In this document: positions 51,661 to 60,281 of the stretch, one piece after another
Layout: each line of letters opens with the position of its first letter
How positions within the stretch are numbered: the stretch's first letter is position 1
From: Arthrobacter sp. EpRS71
GTDB taxonomy: Bacteria > Actinomycetota > Actinomycetes > Actinomycetales > Micrococcaceae
Direction: 5' to 3'
Length of the DNA stretch: 64,000 nt
Assembly: GCF_001512285.1 (NCBI RefSeq)
Contig: NZ_LNUV01000006.1
Coordinates: 883,159-947,158, forward strand
Position numbers and translations under genes: made by a program
The notes under the pieces: model-generated
What the model saw: the letters and a program-made list of their open reading frames with translations, nothing else
The model's database searches: none
What the model was told of the DNA's origin: nothing

Positions 51661-52544
51661 GAAGCGCGGGCCAGCTGCCGGATGGGGATCCACCGCGATG
51701 CGAGCCTGCGGTAGGCAGCGGCCGCTCCGGTCATGTCACCTTCAGCCAGGCATTCAATGCCGAGCCGGACATCCATGGGGGACTCGTCCGGGTACACCTT
51801 GTCAGCCACAGCCCCATAGTCCAGCTCCACCATGGACTGGACGTGGAAAAGTTCCAACCATTCCGTGAGCTGTGTCAGGTCATCCAGCATGTCCAAATCC
51901 GGCGCAGCCAACGCCAAATGGGCCACGGCAAACCGGGCCCGGTCCAAGGCTTCCGTGAGCGGTGTCCACACCCGGACGGTCAGAATGCGCCCCTCGGCCT
52001 CCACCACGTCCTTTCGGTCCGACTCACTGAAGAGCGAGAACCAGCTGAACGGTATGCCCCACGTCGAGGCGCGGGTGTGTACCCGTTTTGCGGCCTCCCC
52101 GGCGTTGATGCGATCAATCCTGGCCTGGTGCTTGTCCCGCTGCGAGACCGGAATGAGGAGATCTGCCAGCGGGCTGTGCACGCCGTCCATGAGCGCATTG
52201 GCGGCCAAGCCGGCCCTGATCACCAGTTGGCTGGGGCAGTAAAGCAGCCGTCCGGCGTCGTGGTCTTCTGTTTCCGACGCCGCAGCGTGCCGTCCGGTGG
52301 GCACGCGCGTCATGCGGACCAGGTCCGTGTGGCCGGTGGGAAAAGGGTCGCCGCCGGAACGCGTAATGCGTCCCAGGGATGCTTGGAGCTCCGCATTTTC
52401 GACGGCGGCCCGGGAACCGTTCCTGGTGCCCTCCGCCACGAGCTGGCGCTGCTGCTCGGGCGGGAACGCCTCAAGGGGCTCGTAAATGCGCAGCGACGAA
52501 GAGAACGGCAGACCTGCCTGGCCCCGGTACAGGTTTCCAGTCAT
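51657..52544 (-). CDS. Conserved hypothetical protein
   Basis: A 295-residue soluble protein without signal peptide. It begins with Tyr-Arg-Gly-Gln-Ala-Gly-Leu-Pro-Phe-Ser-Ser-Ser-Leu-Arg-Ile-Tyr-Glu-Pro-Leu-Glu and ends with an Arg/Ala-rich helix. No catalytic motif or known fold is obvious; the middle has the even hydrophobic spacing of a helical protein. I do not recognise the family. It converges on the LacI gene (four-base CTAG overlap) and lies 32 bases downstream of nothing on its own strand but the exonuclease III gene, with which it may be co-transcribed. Confidence 0.6.
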   Translation of the reverse strand: MTGNLYRGQAGLPFSSSLRIYEPLEAFPPEQQRQLVAEGTRNGSRAAVENAELQASLGRITRSGGDPFPTGHTDLVRMTRVPTGRHAAASETEDHDAGRLLYCPSQLVIRAGLAANALMDGVHSPLADLLIPVSQRDKHQARIDRINAGEAAKRVHTRASTWGIPFSWFSLFSESDRKDVVEAEGRILTVRVWTPLTEALDRARFAVAHLALAAPDLDMLDDLTQLTEWLELFHVQSMVELDYGAVADKVYPDESPMDVRLGIECLAEGDMTGAAAAYRRLASRWIPIRQLARAS

Positions 52545-52575
52545 ATCAACCGCCCTTTCGTCAGTGAGCCTTTAC

Positions 52576-53382
52576 TTAGTCTGCGAGCTCCACAATGACC
52601 GGAGCATGGTCCGAAGCGCCTTTGCCTTTGCGTTCCTCGCGGTCAATGGAGGCACCCGTGACCCGTGAGGCAAGTTCCGGGGATGCCAGGCAGAAGTCGA
52701 TGCGCATTCCTTCTTTCTTGGGGAAGCGCAGTTGTGTGTAGTCCCAGTAGGTGTAGACGCCGGGGCCCGGGGTGTAGGGACGGACGACGTCGGTGAACCC
52801 GGCGGCCTCAAACGCATGGAAGGCGGCGCGCTCGGGTTCGCTGACGTGGGTGTAGTTGTTGGTGCGGAACAGTTCGATGTCCCAGACGTCGTCGTCGAAC
52901 GGGGCGATGTTCCAGTCACCCATGAGGGCGATCTGGGCCTTCGGATCAGCCTTGACCCACTCGGCTGCGTGGCCCTGCAGGACGTCCAGCCATTTGATCT
53001 TGTACGGCATGTGCTCGTCGTCCAGCGAGCGGCCGTTGGGAACGTAGAGGCTCCAGATGCGGATGCCGCCGCAGGTGGCGGCAATGGCGCGGGCTTCCTG
53101 GGCAGGGTCCTTGCCGGCCTTGCCGAATGCCGGCTGGTCCAGGAAGGTGCGCTGCACATCCTCCAAGCCCACGCGCGAAGCGATGGCTACGCCGTTCCAC
53201 TGGCTCACACCGAAGTGCGCAACCTCGTAACCCATGCGCTCAAAGAGCTCCCACGGGAAGTTCTCGTCCTTGCACTTGGTCTCCTGGATGGCCAGGACAT
53301 CACAGTCGCTGCGCTCAAGCCAGGCTTCAACGCGGTCGGCACGGGCGCGGAGGGAGTTCACATTCCAGGTAGCTATCTTCAC
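52576..53382 (-). CDS. xth: Exodeoxyribonuclease III (AP endonuclease)
   Basis: A 268-residue enzyme from GTG 53382, chosen because it gives the normal Lys-Ile-Ala-Thr-Trp-Asn-Val-Asn-Ser start of the family; the frame is open to 53703. Metal and catalytic residues are visible: Gln-Glu-Thr-Lys (about 33-36), Tyr-Val-Pro-Asn-Gly, Gly-Asp-Trp-Asn-Ile-Ala-Pro near 155 and the final Ser-Asp-His-Ala-Pro. It nicks DNA at abasic sites and degrades 3' ends. It is probably a core repair gene. Confidence 0.93.
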   Translation of the reverse strand: MKIATWNVNSLRARADRVEAWLERSDCDVLAIQETKCKDENFPWELFERMGYEVAHFGVSQWNGVAIASRVGLEDVQRTFLDQPAFGKAGKDPAQEARAIAATCGGIRIWSLYVPNGRSLDDEHMPYKIKWLDVLQGHAAEWVKADPKAQIALMGDWNIAPFDDDVWDIELFRTNNYTHVSEPERAAFHAFEAAGFTDVVRPYTPGPGVYTYWDYTQLRFPKKEGMRIDFCLASPELASRVTGASIDREERKGKGASDHAPVIVELAD

Positions 53383-53444
53383 AGCCTCTAACTTACCGAA
53401 CTTGGGGCTGAGCGCATCCCATGACGGGTTTTTACCTTGACGAA

Positions 53445-54011
53445 CTAGCGGACGTACAGCGCTGAGGACGATGCCAGCTTGCGGAGCCCGATGCCCGAGG
53501 CGATGAGGAGCAAACCGGTCACTATCGCGAATCCGGCCAGCATCCATACCAGGCCCAGGAGGCCCAGGCCCGGGTTCACCAGCACCACAATCCCGAACAC
53601 CGTGGTGATCAGGCCTGTCAGGAGCCAGATGCCCCAGCTCCGGACGAAGGTCCTCGCAGCAAGTGACAGGATGATTTGGGAAAGGCCCAGGACCAAGGCC
53701 CACAATCCGATCAGCACACCGATTGCGGCCGCCATAATTCCCGGCAAAGCAATTGCAACAATGCCTGCCGCGATGGAGATGAGCCCACCCGCTATGGTCC
53801 AGCGGGAACGGCCGGCGGGGTCGTAGAAATAGTGGGCCACGCTGGTAATGCCGTCAATGATCGCGAAAACACCGAACATGACAACCACCACTAAAGCGGT
53901 GGCGCTTGGCAGAACAAAGATCAACAGGCCAAAAACTATGGATAGGGCTCCCCGGACCAGCAAAGCAGTTCCCGGGCTTTTGAACATTTTGCGATCCGCG
54001 GCGTCGTGCAT
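53445..54011 (-). CDS. HdeD/DUF308-family membrane protein
   Basis: A 188-residue polytopic protein from ATG 54011 with six predicted helices in three similar pairs, the DUF308 repeat (Gly-Ile-Leu-Ala-Ile-Ala-x-Gly type; here Arg-Gly-Ala-Leu-Ser-Ile-Val-Phe-Gly-Leu-Leu). HdeD of E. coli helps acid resistance at high cell density; the function of actinobacterial homologs is unknown. The frame is open to 54167 but overlaps the response regulator. It is downstream of the two-component pair on the same strand with a 29-base gap, so it may be controlled with it. Confidence 0.85.
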   Translation of the reverse strand: MHDAADRKMFKSPGTALLVRGALSIVFGLLIFVLPSATALVVVVMFGVFAIIDGITSVAHYFYDPAGRSRWTIAGGLISIAAGIVAIALPGIMAAAIGVLIGLWALVLGLSQIILSLAARTFVRSWGIWLLTGLITTVFGIVVLVNPGLGLLGLVWMLAGFAIVTGLLLIASGIGLRKLASSSALYVR

Positions 54012-54039
54012 ACGGCTCAGCGTAACCAACCACGTGCCT

Positions 54040-54666
54040 TTACCGCATCCCCTCGCGCCGGATAGCTGTGGCAATTGCTGCGGCACGGGTTTCGACGCCG
54101 AGTTTCGCGTAGATGTGGGCGAGGTGTGTTTTGACGGTAGCTTCGGAAATGAAGAGCCGTTTTCCAAGGTCCCGGTTGCTGAGGCCCTCGGTCAGGAGGC
54201 TGAGCAGTTCGGCTTCGCGGGGGGTGAGGATCTCGTCCGGATTCCGCAGTTGTTGGAACAGCCGCGACGCCACTGGCGCGCTCATCACGCTTTTCCCCTG
54301 CACCGCGCCCCGAACTGCTGCGAAGATCTCTTCCGGGGCGGCGTCCTTGAGTAGATAACCCATGGCTCCGGCGTCCACGGCGCGCACAATGTCGGCGTCG
54401 GAATCGTAGGTGGTGAAGACGATGACGGCTTGCTTCGGGTTCCGCTGACGGAGTTGCTTGATGGCTTCGATCCCATCCATTCCGGCGCCCATCGCCAAAT
54501 CCATGAGGACTACAGCGGGCGAATGCTCCTGAACAGCTTTCAGGGCTTCCTCACCGGAGGACGCTTCCCCGACGACGGCGATGTCAGCTTGGGTGCCCAA
54601 CAGTGCCTTGAGTCCGCTCCGGACCACGGTATGGTCATCGACGAGGACCACGGAGATGGTGTTCAC
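54040..54666 (-). CDS. NarL/LuxR-type response regulator (SenR-like)
   Basis: A 208-residue regulator. Receiver domain residues about 1-120 have the acidic pair Asp10-Asp11, the phosphoacceptor Asp56 (Val-Leu-Met-Asp-Leu-Ala) and Lys near 107. The C-terminal LuxR helix-turn-helix begins with Leu-Thr-Pro-Arg-Glu-Ala-Glu-Leu-Leu and includes Ser-Glu-Ala-Thr-Val-Lys-Thr-His. The start overlaps the kinase stop by four bases. Partner of the histidine kinase upstream; the secreted HbpS/GlcG-like gene on the other strand is the likely third component. Confidence 0.9.
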   Translation of the reverse strand: MNTISVVLVDDHTVVRSGLKALLGTQADIAVVGEASSGEEALKAVQEHSPAVVLMDLAMGAGMDGIEAIKQLRQRNPKQAVIVFTTYDSDADIVRAVDAGAMGYLLKDAAPEEIFAAVRGAVQGKSVMSAPVASRLFQQLRNPDEILTPREAELLSLLTEGLSNRDLGKRLFISEATVKTHLAHIYAKLGVETRAAAIATAIRREGMR

Positions 54667-55895
54667 AGGGCCTCCTTCAGGGCGTTTCCCGGATCGGCAA
54701 TCCCGGCCAGCGGGAACTGCGCCGCGATGATGGTTCCTTCACCGGGCGAGCTCTCCACAGACAATTCTCCGCCCAACTGTTCAACCCGCTGCCGCATGGC
54801 GCGGAGGCCGTATCCTCCGTGAGCCGACGCCGGAGGTACCGCTGCAGGATCAAAGCCGCGGCCGTCGTCGAACACGTCCAAGGTGACCGCGTCCGGGAGG
54901 AACCCCAGTGTCACGCTGGCGTGGTCCGCGCGGGCATGCAGTTTGATGTTGGCCACGGCGCTCTGGGTGACGCGGAGCAGGGCGTGCCGCACCTCGGAAG
55001 GAAGGACCTGAGGCTCGCCCGTGACGTGGACGCTGACGGTCTCAAAGTACTGCCGCGCCGCGTGTTCCAGTGCCTCGGGGAGCGGCCCCGTCTCAAGGCC
55101 TGGCGCGGAGAGTTCGTGCACCAGGCTGCGGGTGTCGGCAAGGTTTCGCCGGAGCAAATCTGTTGCCTTGCGTACGTCGTTGTGGGCGGTGTCGGCTGGC
55201 CAGGAGCGCTGGGCCGCCTCGAGGAGGAGCAAGCTGCTGGCAAGGCCCTGGGTGACGGTGTCGTGGATTTCGCGTGAGACGCGCTCGCGTTCGGTGGCAA
55301 TTCCCGCCTCACGTTGCTTCGCCGCGAGTTGCTCCTGGGCTTGAGTGACGTCGTCGAAAAGTTTGCGCTGCAGTGCCGCGTCGCGCTCAATCTTGTCGTA
55401 AATCAGGGTCAGAAGCGCGCCCGCAGCCAGCGGGCCCAGCAGCATGGCGACGTCCGTCCAGCCGCTCATCCGGAAGAGCCCGACGGCGGTAGCGGCCGCC
55501 GTCGCGCCTCCCGCCACGTAACCGGCCCACCCGCGGAACGCCGTGCGCGTGAGGAAGAAAATGGCGAAGGAACACCAAGCGAAGCTCGGGGCGACCACCA
55601 CCAACGCGGCCCACGCTGCCACCAAAGCCACCATCCACGGAATCCAGAGCTGGTGTGCGCGCTGGCCCGGTGGTTGGCGGTGAGCCAGCACCGCTGTCAC
55701 CGCATACAGCGCGCACACGGCCCCGGCCAAAGCAACGGTCCACACGTTGTCCGCGGGGGAGTGGCGCATGACGTACCGGACTGCGGAGGACACCATGAGG
55801 ACGGCAAAGCCTGCGTGCACCACGGCATCAATACGGCCATCGAGCCGGGTGCTGGGCTGGTTGCTGGGTTTTTGCCGTAGTTGAGCAGTTGCCAT
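54663..55895 (-). CDS. Sensor histidine kinase (HisKA_3 type, SenS-like)
   Basis: A 410-residue membrane kinase. Five hydrophobic segments (about 24-42, 53-70, 82-103, 107-118 and 150-166) precede a coiled coil and the phosphoacceptor His211 in Ser-Arg-Glu-Ile-His-Asp-Thr-Val-Thr-Gln-Gly. The ATP-binding domain ends with Asp-Asp-Gly-Arg-Gly-Phe-Asp and Gly-Gly-Tyr-Gly-Leu-Arg-Ala-Met. There is no large extracellular sensor domain, so a partner protein may do the sensing. The gene is divergent from an HbpS/GlcG-like secreted protein, matching the layout of the Streptomyces SenS-SenR-HbpS system. Confidence 0.9.
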   Translation of the reverse strand: MATAQLRQKPSNQPSTRLDGRIDAVVHAGFAVLMVSSAVRYVMRHSPADNVWTVALAGAVCALYAVTAVLAHRQPPGQRAHQLWIPWMVALVAAWAALVVVAPSFAWCSFAIFFLTRTAFRGWAGYVAGGATAAATAVGLFRMSGWTDVAMLLGPLAAGALLTLIYDKIERDAALQRKLFDDVTQAQEQLAAKQREAGIATERERVSREIHDTVTQGLASSLLLLEAAQRSWPADTAHNDVRKATDLLRRNLADTRSLVHELSAPGLETGPLPEALEHAARQYFETVSVHVTGEPQVLPSEVRHALLRVTQSAVANIKLHARADHASVTLGFLPDAVTLDVFDDGRGFDPAAVPPASAHGGYGLRAMRQRVEQLGGELSVESSPGEGTIIAAQFPLAGIADPGNALKEAL

Positions 55896-56090
55896 GGGTG
55901 GTTCCCGTTCCGGGTATCGGTGGAAGGCGTTCTTTCCATGCTAGATCCCGCGCAGTCATTGGTCTCTCCACCTTTTGGCTGATACCGGTGACGGAAAGGC
56001 TGAGCCTGGGAACGGCGCCCGGCCGATGTGGCATGGGACGGTTCGCGAAAGCATGGAGACGTACCCGAAGCTAACTACGAGGAGAACCCT

Positions 56091-56663
56091 GTGAAGAAGT
56101 CCAACAAGATGATCGCCGCCGCCGCTGCCGGAGCATTGTTGCTCACCGGCGGTGTAACTGCCGTGGCAAACGCAGTGTCGCCCGCAGCCGCGCCGGCCGC
56201 ACCCGTGAAAGTCGCCGCAGAAGTTCAGCCGGCACCGGAGAACGTTGTAGCGCAGAACCGCATCTCCGTGGGCGCCTCCAGCGCAGCCGTCAACGCTGCG
56301 CTCGCCAAATGCCAAGCGGACAAGCTGCCGTTCGTCACCGTGGCACTGGTTGACCGTTTCGGCACCGTCCAGGCACTCCTCCGCGGGGACAACGCCGCAG
56401 AGCACACCATCGAAGCCGCCAAGCAGAAGGCCTACACGGCAGCTGCATTCGGCGCCCCCACCAGCGAGCTCGCCAAGCGCATCAACGGCAACGGTCCCTC
56501 CATCGCCGACCTCCCGGGCACCTTGTTCCTGGCCGGCGGCGTCCCGCTGAAGGTCAACGGCGTTTCCGTTGCCGGGATCGGCGTGGGCGGTGCACCCGAC
56601 GGCGCACTTGATGAGGCCTGCGCAACCGCCGGTGCCGATGCCTTGGCCGTGGCAGCGAAGTAG
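56091..56663 (+). CDS. Secreted HbpS/GlcG-like (heme-binding family) protein
   Basis: A 190-residue exported protein from GTG 56091 with a strong ribosome site (GAGGAGAA). The signal peptide (Lys-Lys-Ser-Asn-Lys start, hydrophobic core) ends around Ala-Asn-Ala. The mature domain shows the GlcG/HbpS pattern: Ala-Leu-Val-Asp-Arg-Phe-Gly-Thr (Val-Asp-Arg/His-x-Gly), Lys-Ala-Tyr-Thr-Ala-Ala-Ala-Phe, Phe-Leu-Ala-Gly-Gly-Val-Pro-Leu and Ile-Gly-Val-Gly-Gly-Ala. In Streptomyces HbpS binds and degrades heme and modulates the SenS kinase under redox stress. Here it is divergent from a kinase/regulator pair, so the same signalling role is inferred; heme binding is not shown. Confidence 0.82.
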   Translation: MKKSNKMIAAAAAGALLLTGGVTAVANAVSPAAAPAAPVKVAAEVQPAPENVVAQNRISVGASSAAVNAALAKCQADKLPFVTVALVDRFGTVQALLRGDNAAEHTIEAAKQKAYTAAAFGAPTSELAKRINGNGPSIADLPGTLFLAGGVPLKVNGVSVAGIGVGGAPDGALDEACATAGADALAVAAK

Positions 56664-56666
56664 CCT

Positions 56667-57377
56667 GTGAACATGCGGAACGCGCGCGGTTTGGCCCTGG
56701 GATCGGCAATTCTTATCGCCGGGTTCGTGGCCGGCTGCGCGCCTTCCAGCCCGGCTTCGACTCAATCAGCCCCCACCTCAGGCGCAGCGTCGACCGCCAG
56801 TCCCGTCCCGTCGTCGTCGGCTGTACCGTCCAAAGTCACAGCGCCGCCCACAGTCACAGCGCCGCCCAAACTCTCACCGGAGGCCCAAATCGAAACCGAC
56901 CGACTCCTGATCCTCGCCGCGAAGGCCAACGACGCTGCGAAGGTACGTGAGCTGATCGCGGCGGGAGGCAACGTGAACGCCAAGGACGACATCCAGGACT
57001 CGGCATTCCTTTACGCCGGCGCCGAGGGCTTCAACGAGGTCCTGCAGTTGACGTTGGCGGCCGGGGCGGACGTGCGCAGCATCAACCGGTACGGCGGCAC
57101 GGCCCTGATCCCGGCGAGCGAGCATGGGCATACGGAAACTGTTCGGATTCTGATCGCAGCTGGTGTGCCCGTGGACCACGTCAACAACCTGGGCTGGACC
57201 GCCATGCAGGAAGCCATCCTGCTCAATAACGGCGGACCCAAGCAGCAGGACGTGGTCCGGCAACTGCTCGCGGCCGGAGCCAACCCGGACATCCGCGACC
57301 CCCAAGGCCGAACCGCCCTGCAGAACGCGGAGCGGCTCGGATTCACGGAGATCGCGGCCCTGATCCGGTCCCGCTAA
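56667..57377 (+). CDS. Ankyrin-repeat lipoprotein
   Basis: A 236-residue lipoprotein starting GTG 56667 (or ATG 56673), four bases after the HbpS-like stop, so probably co-transcribed. The lipobox Val-Ala-Gly-Cys is near residue 24, followed by a Ser/Thr/Pro-rich linker with an 18-base repeat (Pro-Pro-Thr-Val-Thr-Ala). From about residue 75 four ankyrin repeats are visible: Ala-Ala-Lys-Ala-Asn-Asp-Ala-Ala-Lys-Val-Arg-Glu-Leu-Ile-Ala-Ala-Gly, then repeats with Gly-His-Thr-Glu-Thr-Val and Gly-Trp-Thr-Ala. It probably binds a protein partner outside the membrane, perhaps protecting against oxidative stress as some ankyrin lipoproteins do. Confidence 0.82.
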   Translation: MNMRNARGLALGSAILIAGFVAGCAPSSPASTQSAPTSGAASTASPVPSSSAVPSKVTAPPTVTAPPKLSPEAQIETDRLLILAAKANDAAKVRELIAAGGNVNAKDDIQDSAFLYAGAEGFNEVLQLTLAAGADVRSINRYGGTALIPASEHGHTETVRILIAAGVPVDHVNNLGWTAMQEAILLNNGGPKQQDVVRQLLAAGANPDIRDPQGRTALQNAERLGFTEIAALIRSR

Positions 57378-57378
57378 T

Positions 57379-57444
57379 CCCAACTAGGTCGCAGTTCAGG
57401 TCGTTCTCAGCGCTGGGAACGACCTGATCTGCTACCTACTTGGG
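57379..57444. repeat. 66-bp palindromic element, copy 1 (convergent terminator)
   Basis: Running from CCCAACTAGG to CTTGGG, nearly the whole 66 bp is one imperfect inverted repeat, with the core CAGGTCGTTCTCAG/CTGGGAACGACCTG. It exactly fills the gap between the convergent ankyrin-lipoprotein and thiolase genes. A second copy with few differences lies at 61047-61112. Confidence 0.88.
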
Positions 57445-57446
57445 TG

Positions 57447-58661
57447 CTACAGCGCTTCCAGCACGCTCACGTAGTTGGCGATGCCCACGCCGCCCATGTT
57501 CTGAACCGCGCCACGGCGGGCCGCGGGCAACTGCATGTCGCCCGCGGTCCCGCTGAGCTGCATCGCGGCGATGACGTGCTGAGACACACCAGTGGCGCCC
57601 ACGGGGTGGCCCTTCGCCTTGAGTCCGCCGGAGACGTTGACGGGAAGCTTGCCGTCCTTATAGACCCACCCCTCCTGGATGGCTCGCGCACCTTCGCCGC
57701 GGGGAGTGAGGCCCATGGCTTCGTACATGATGAGCTCGGCGATGGTGAAGCAGTCGTGCACCTCGGCGAAGTCCAGGCCCTCGATGCCGACGCCCGCCAT
57801 GCCCAGGGCGCGCTCCCACGATGCCCGGGTGGCCGCAAACTCTGTGGGGTCGCGTTTCTCCGCCGGGAAGAAATCGTTGGCGTGTCCGAAACCAGCCAGG
57901 CGCACGGGCGCGGTTGCGCCTCCGGTAGCGGACGTGGAAAGCACGACGGCGGCAGCACCGTCGGAGACCGGCGAACAGTCAGTGCGGCGCAGGGGATCGG
58001 CCACCATGGGATTCTTCTCAGAGATGGTGCGGCAGAACTCCACGCCGAAATCCCGATGCATCTGGGCGTACGGGTTGTCCATGCCGTTGCGGTGGTTCTT
58101 GGCAGCGATGGAACCCAAGACATCGCCGAGGCCGCCCTCAAAACCCGGGCCGCTGATTGCCGCGCCATATCGCTTCCCGTAGTGCTTGGCTACCTCTGCG
58201 AACAGGCCGGTGAACCCGGTGGAGGACGCCTTGCCGGCCATCTCGTACGAAGCACCGAGGAGGGCCGCGCCCACGACGTCCGCGCCGGCGTCGGTCATTT
58301 TCTCCGCCCCGATCACCAGGACATTCCGGGCGGTTCCGGCGAGGACGGCTTTGACGCCCTGCTGGAAAGCCGCAGACCCCGAAGCGCAGGCATTCTCAGT
58401 GCGCGTTGCGGGAACGTTGGCAAGGTCCGCGGAGAGCTGGAGCGCCAAGGACGACGTGAAGCCCAGCGGCTGCATGCCGGAGTTGAACTGCCCCAGGTAA
58501 ATCTCGTCAATGTCCTTGGGGTCCAGCCCGGAGTTCTTGATGGCTTCGCCGGCCACCTGGACGATCAACGACTCCAGGGTGTCATCAGTGAGCTTCCCGA
58601 ACTTGCTGTGGCCCCACCCCGTGAGCAGGATGTCTTTGCCGAACTGATCCTTCAGGCTCAT
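57447..58661 (-). CDS. Thiolase (acetyl-CoA acetyltransferase, SCP-x-like)
   Basis: A 404-residue thiolase of the non-classical (SCP-x/thiolase-like) group. The nucleophile Cys92 is in Glu-Asn-Ala-Cys-Ala-Ser-Gly-Ser, the second-site motif is Glu-Val-His-Asp-Cys-Phe and the C-terminal loop [14 protein letters not shown] is complete. It would cleave acetoacetyl-CoA to two acetyl-CoA or a related substrate. Its start overlaps the CoA-transferase B subunit stop by four bases, so it is the last gene of the three-gene operon. Classical beta-ketoadipyl-CoA thiolase is an alternative. Confidence 0.85.
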   Translation of the reverse strand: MSLKDQFGKDILLTGWGHSKFGKLTDDTLESLIVQVAGEAIKNSGLDPKDIDEIYLGQFNSGMQPLGFTSSLALQLSADLANVPATRTENACASGSAAFQQGVKAVLAGTARNVLVIGAEKMTDAGADVVGAALLGASYEMAGKASSTGFTGLFAEVAKHYGKRYGAAISGPGFEGGLGDVLGSIAAKNHRNGMDNPYAQMHRDFGVEFCRTISEKNPMVADPLRRTDCSPVSDGAAAVVLSTSATGGATAPVRLAGFGHANDFFPAEKRDPTEFAATRASWERALGMAGVGIEGLDFAEVHDCFTIAELIMYEAMGLTPRGEGARAIQEGWVYKDGKLPVNVSGGLKAKGHPVGATGVSQHVIAAMQLSGTAGDMQLPAARRGAVQNMGGVGIANYVSVLEAL

Positions 58662-59356
58662 GCGTGTGCTCCTTCAAACGTGTGTTCCTCGGTGGGTTCT
58701 TCAGAGGCAAGCGCCACCGCAAACTCAGCCTCGGTCTTGCTGCGGATCTCTTCCACCGTGGCGCCCGGGGCGAGGCGGGTCAGTAGCAGCCGCGTGCCGC
58801 CGTCGTGCGTTTCTTCGATGTCGAAAACCGCCAGGTCCGTGATGATCCGGTCAACGCACTTGAGCCCCGTGAGCGGGAGCGTGCATTCGGTGACGATCTT
58901 CGCCGAACCATCCTTGGCGTTGTGCTCGGTGAGGACCACCACCCGCGGTGTCCCGGCCACCAAATCCATGGCCCCACCCATGCCCTTGACCATCTTGCCG
59001 GGGATGGTCCAATTGGCCAGGTCCCCGGAGCCGGACACCTGCATGGCACCCAGGATGGCCACTTTCACATGCCCGCCGCGGATCATGCCGAATGAGGTAG
59101 CGGAGTCGAAAATGCTCCCGCCGGGAGTGATGGTAACGGTCTGCTTGCCTGCGTTGATAAGGTCCGCGTCTTCCTCGCCCTCATAGGGGAACGGGCCCAT
59201 TCCGAGCAGGCCATTCTCGCTCTGGAGGACCACCCGCACGCCGTCGGGCAGGTTGTTGGCCACCAGCGTGGGGATGCCGATGCCGAGGTTGACGTAGTCG
59301 CCGTCGTTGAGTTCTTCGGCCGCGATGGCGGCCATGGTGTCACGTGTCCATGCCAT
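58658..59356 (-). CDS. 3-oxoacid CoA-transferase, subunit B
   Basis: A 232-residue subunit with the catalytic Glu47 in Gln-Ser-Glu-Asn-Gly-Leu-Leu-Gly, typical of beta subunits of the family I CoA transferases. It starts with Ala-Trp-Thr-Arg-Asp-Thr-Met-Ala-Ala. The pair is either succinyl-CoA:acetoacetate transferase (ScoAB) or 3-oxoadipate CoA transferase (PcaIJ). The IclR regulator upstream and a thiolase downstream fit both. The presence of a hydroxybutyrate dehydrogenase elsewhere in the window slightly favours acetoacetate. Confidence 0.85.
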   Translation of the reverse strand: MAWTRDTMAAIAAEELNDGDYVNLGIGIPTLVANNLPDGVRVVLQSENGLLGMGPFPYEGEEDADLINAGKQTVTITPGGSIFDSATSFGMIRGGHVKVAILGAMQVSGSGDLANWTIPGKMVKGMGGAMDLVAGTPRVVVLTEHNAKDGSAKIVTECTLPLTGLKCVDRIITDLAVFDIEETHDGGTRLLLTRLAPGATVEEIRSKTEAEFAVALASEEPTEEHTFEGAHA

Positions 59357-59376
59357 GGTGATGTGCTCCTTGTTCG

Positions 59377-60108
59377 TTAGACCGTGAGTGCTTCGGGGCG
59401 CCGTGCTTCAGCGCGCTGCCGGACTGTGCGCTGTTCGATATCCTTGACCCGGTCCGTCGCCTGAACCAGCCGCTGCACGTACACGCCAGGGGTGACGATG
59501 TGGTTGGGATCCAGCTCGCCCGGCTGCACAATGACCTCGGCCTCGGCGATGGTTACTGCGCCTGCAGTAGCCACCACCGGGTTGAAGTTCCGGGCCGTGT
59601 AGCGGTAGATCAGGTTGCCGTCGGTATCGGCGGTGTGGGCATGGACCAGGGCGACGTCGGCGGTGATGGCGCGCTCGCGGACGTACGTCACGCCGTCGAA
59701 CTCTTCCAGCGGCTTGCCTTCGGCAACCAACGTGCCCACCCCCGTGCGGGTGTAGAACGCGGGGATGCCGGCGCCGCCGGCCCGGAGACGTTCGGCGAGC
59801 GTGCCCTGCGGCGTGAACTCGACCTCCAACTGGCCGGCGAGGTACTGCTCGGCGAAGAGCTTGTTCTCGCCCACGTAGGAAGCGATGACCTTGCGAACCT
59901 GACCCGCCTCAATCAGGACGCCAAGACCCTTGCCGTCCACGCCCATGTTGTTGGACACGATGGTGAGGTCCTTGGCGCCCGATTCCCGGACGGCGTCTAT
60001 GAGGTCTGCGGGGATGCCGCTCAGGCCAAAACCGCCGACGGCGATGGTGAGGCCGTCGGCCATCAGGTCATGGAGCGCTTGGGCTGCGCTGTGTTGGATC
60101 TTGGCCAT
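59377..60108 (-). CDS. 3-oxoacid CoA-transferase, subunit A
   Basis: A 243-residue alpha subunit: the opening [16 protein letters not shown] (about 18-33) is the CoA-binding loop of family I CoA transferases, followed by Ser-Asn-Asn-Met-Gly and later [11 protein letters not shown]. It is the first gene of the operon, 20 bases before subunit B, and divergent from the IclR regulator with two matching operator-like palindromes between them. The extended C-terminus (Arg-rich) is a little longer than usual. Confidence 0.87.
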   Translation of the reverse strand: MAKIQHSAAQALHDLMADGLTIAVGGFGLSGIPADLIDAVRESGAKDLTIVSNNMGVDGKGLGVLIEAGQVRKVIASYVGENKLFAEQYLAGQLEVEFTPQGTLAERLRAGGAGIPAFYTRTGVGTLVAEGKPLEEFDGVTYVRERAITADVALVHAHTADTDGNLIYRYTARNFNPVVATAGAVTIAEAEVIVQPGELDPNHIVTPGVYVQRLVQATDRVKDIEQRTVRQRAEARRPEALTV

Positions 60109-60132
60109 GCTGTGCTCCTCTTTGAGTCTGTA

Positions 60133-60145
60133 TCCACTTTGTGGA
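60133..60145. promoter_or_regulatory. IclR operator-like palindrome, copy A
   Basis: TCCACTTTGTGGA is an almost perfect palindrome, 24 bases upstream of the CoA-transferase A start. A second copy, TCCATATTGTGGA, lies at 60246-60258 before the IclR gene. Together they are good candidates for the regulator's binding sites. Confidence 0.7.
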
Positions 60146-60245
60146 CTGCGTTGTCTCTTGAGGTCGAGCCTAGGTTTCGTCTGGTGAGGCAGTCAACGGC
60201 CGGGAGGTCTAGCTACTCAGGGTGTGGACGGTAGGATGAGAGCTG

Positions 60246-60258
60246 TCCATATTGTGGA
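60246..60258. promoter_or_regulatory. IclR operator-like palindrome, copy B
   Basis: TCCATATTGTGGA matches copy A at 11 of 13 positions. It lies 23 bases before the GTG 60282 start of the IclR gene and overlaps a longer but unlikely start (TTG 60252), which supports the shorter start. Confidence 0.7.
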
Positions 60259-60281
60259 TGAAATCTTTGCTGGAGGATGCT

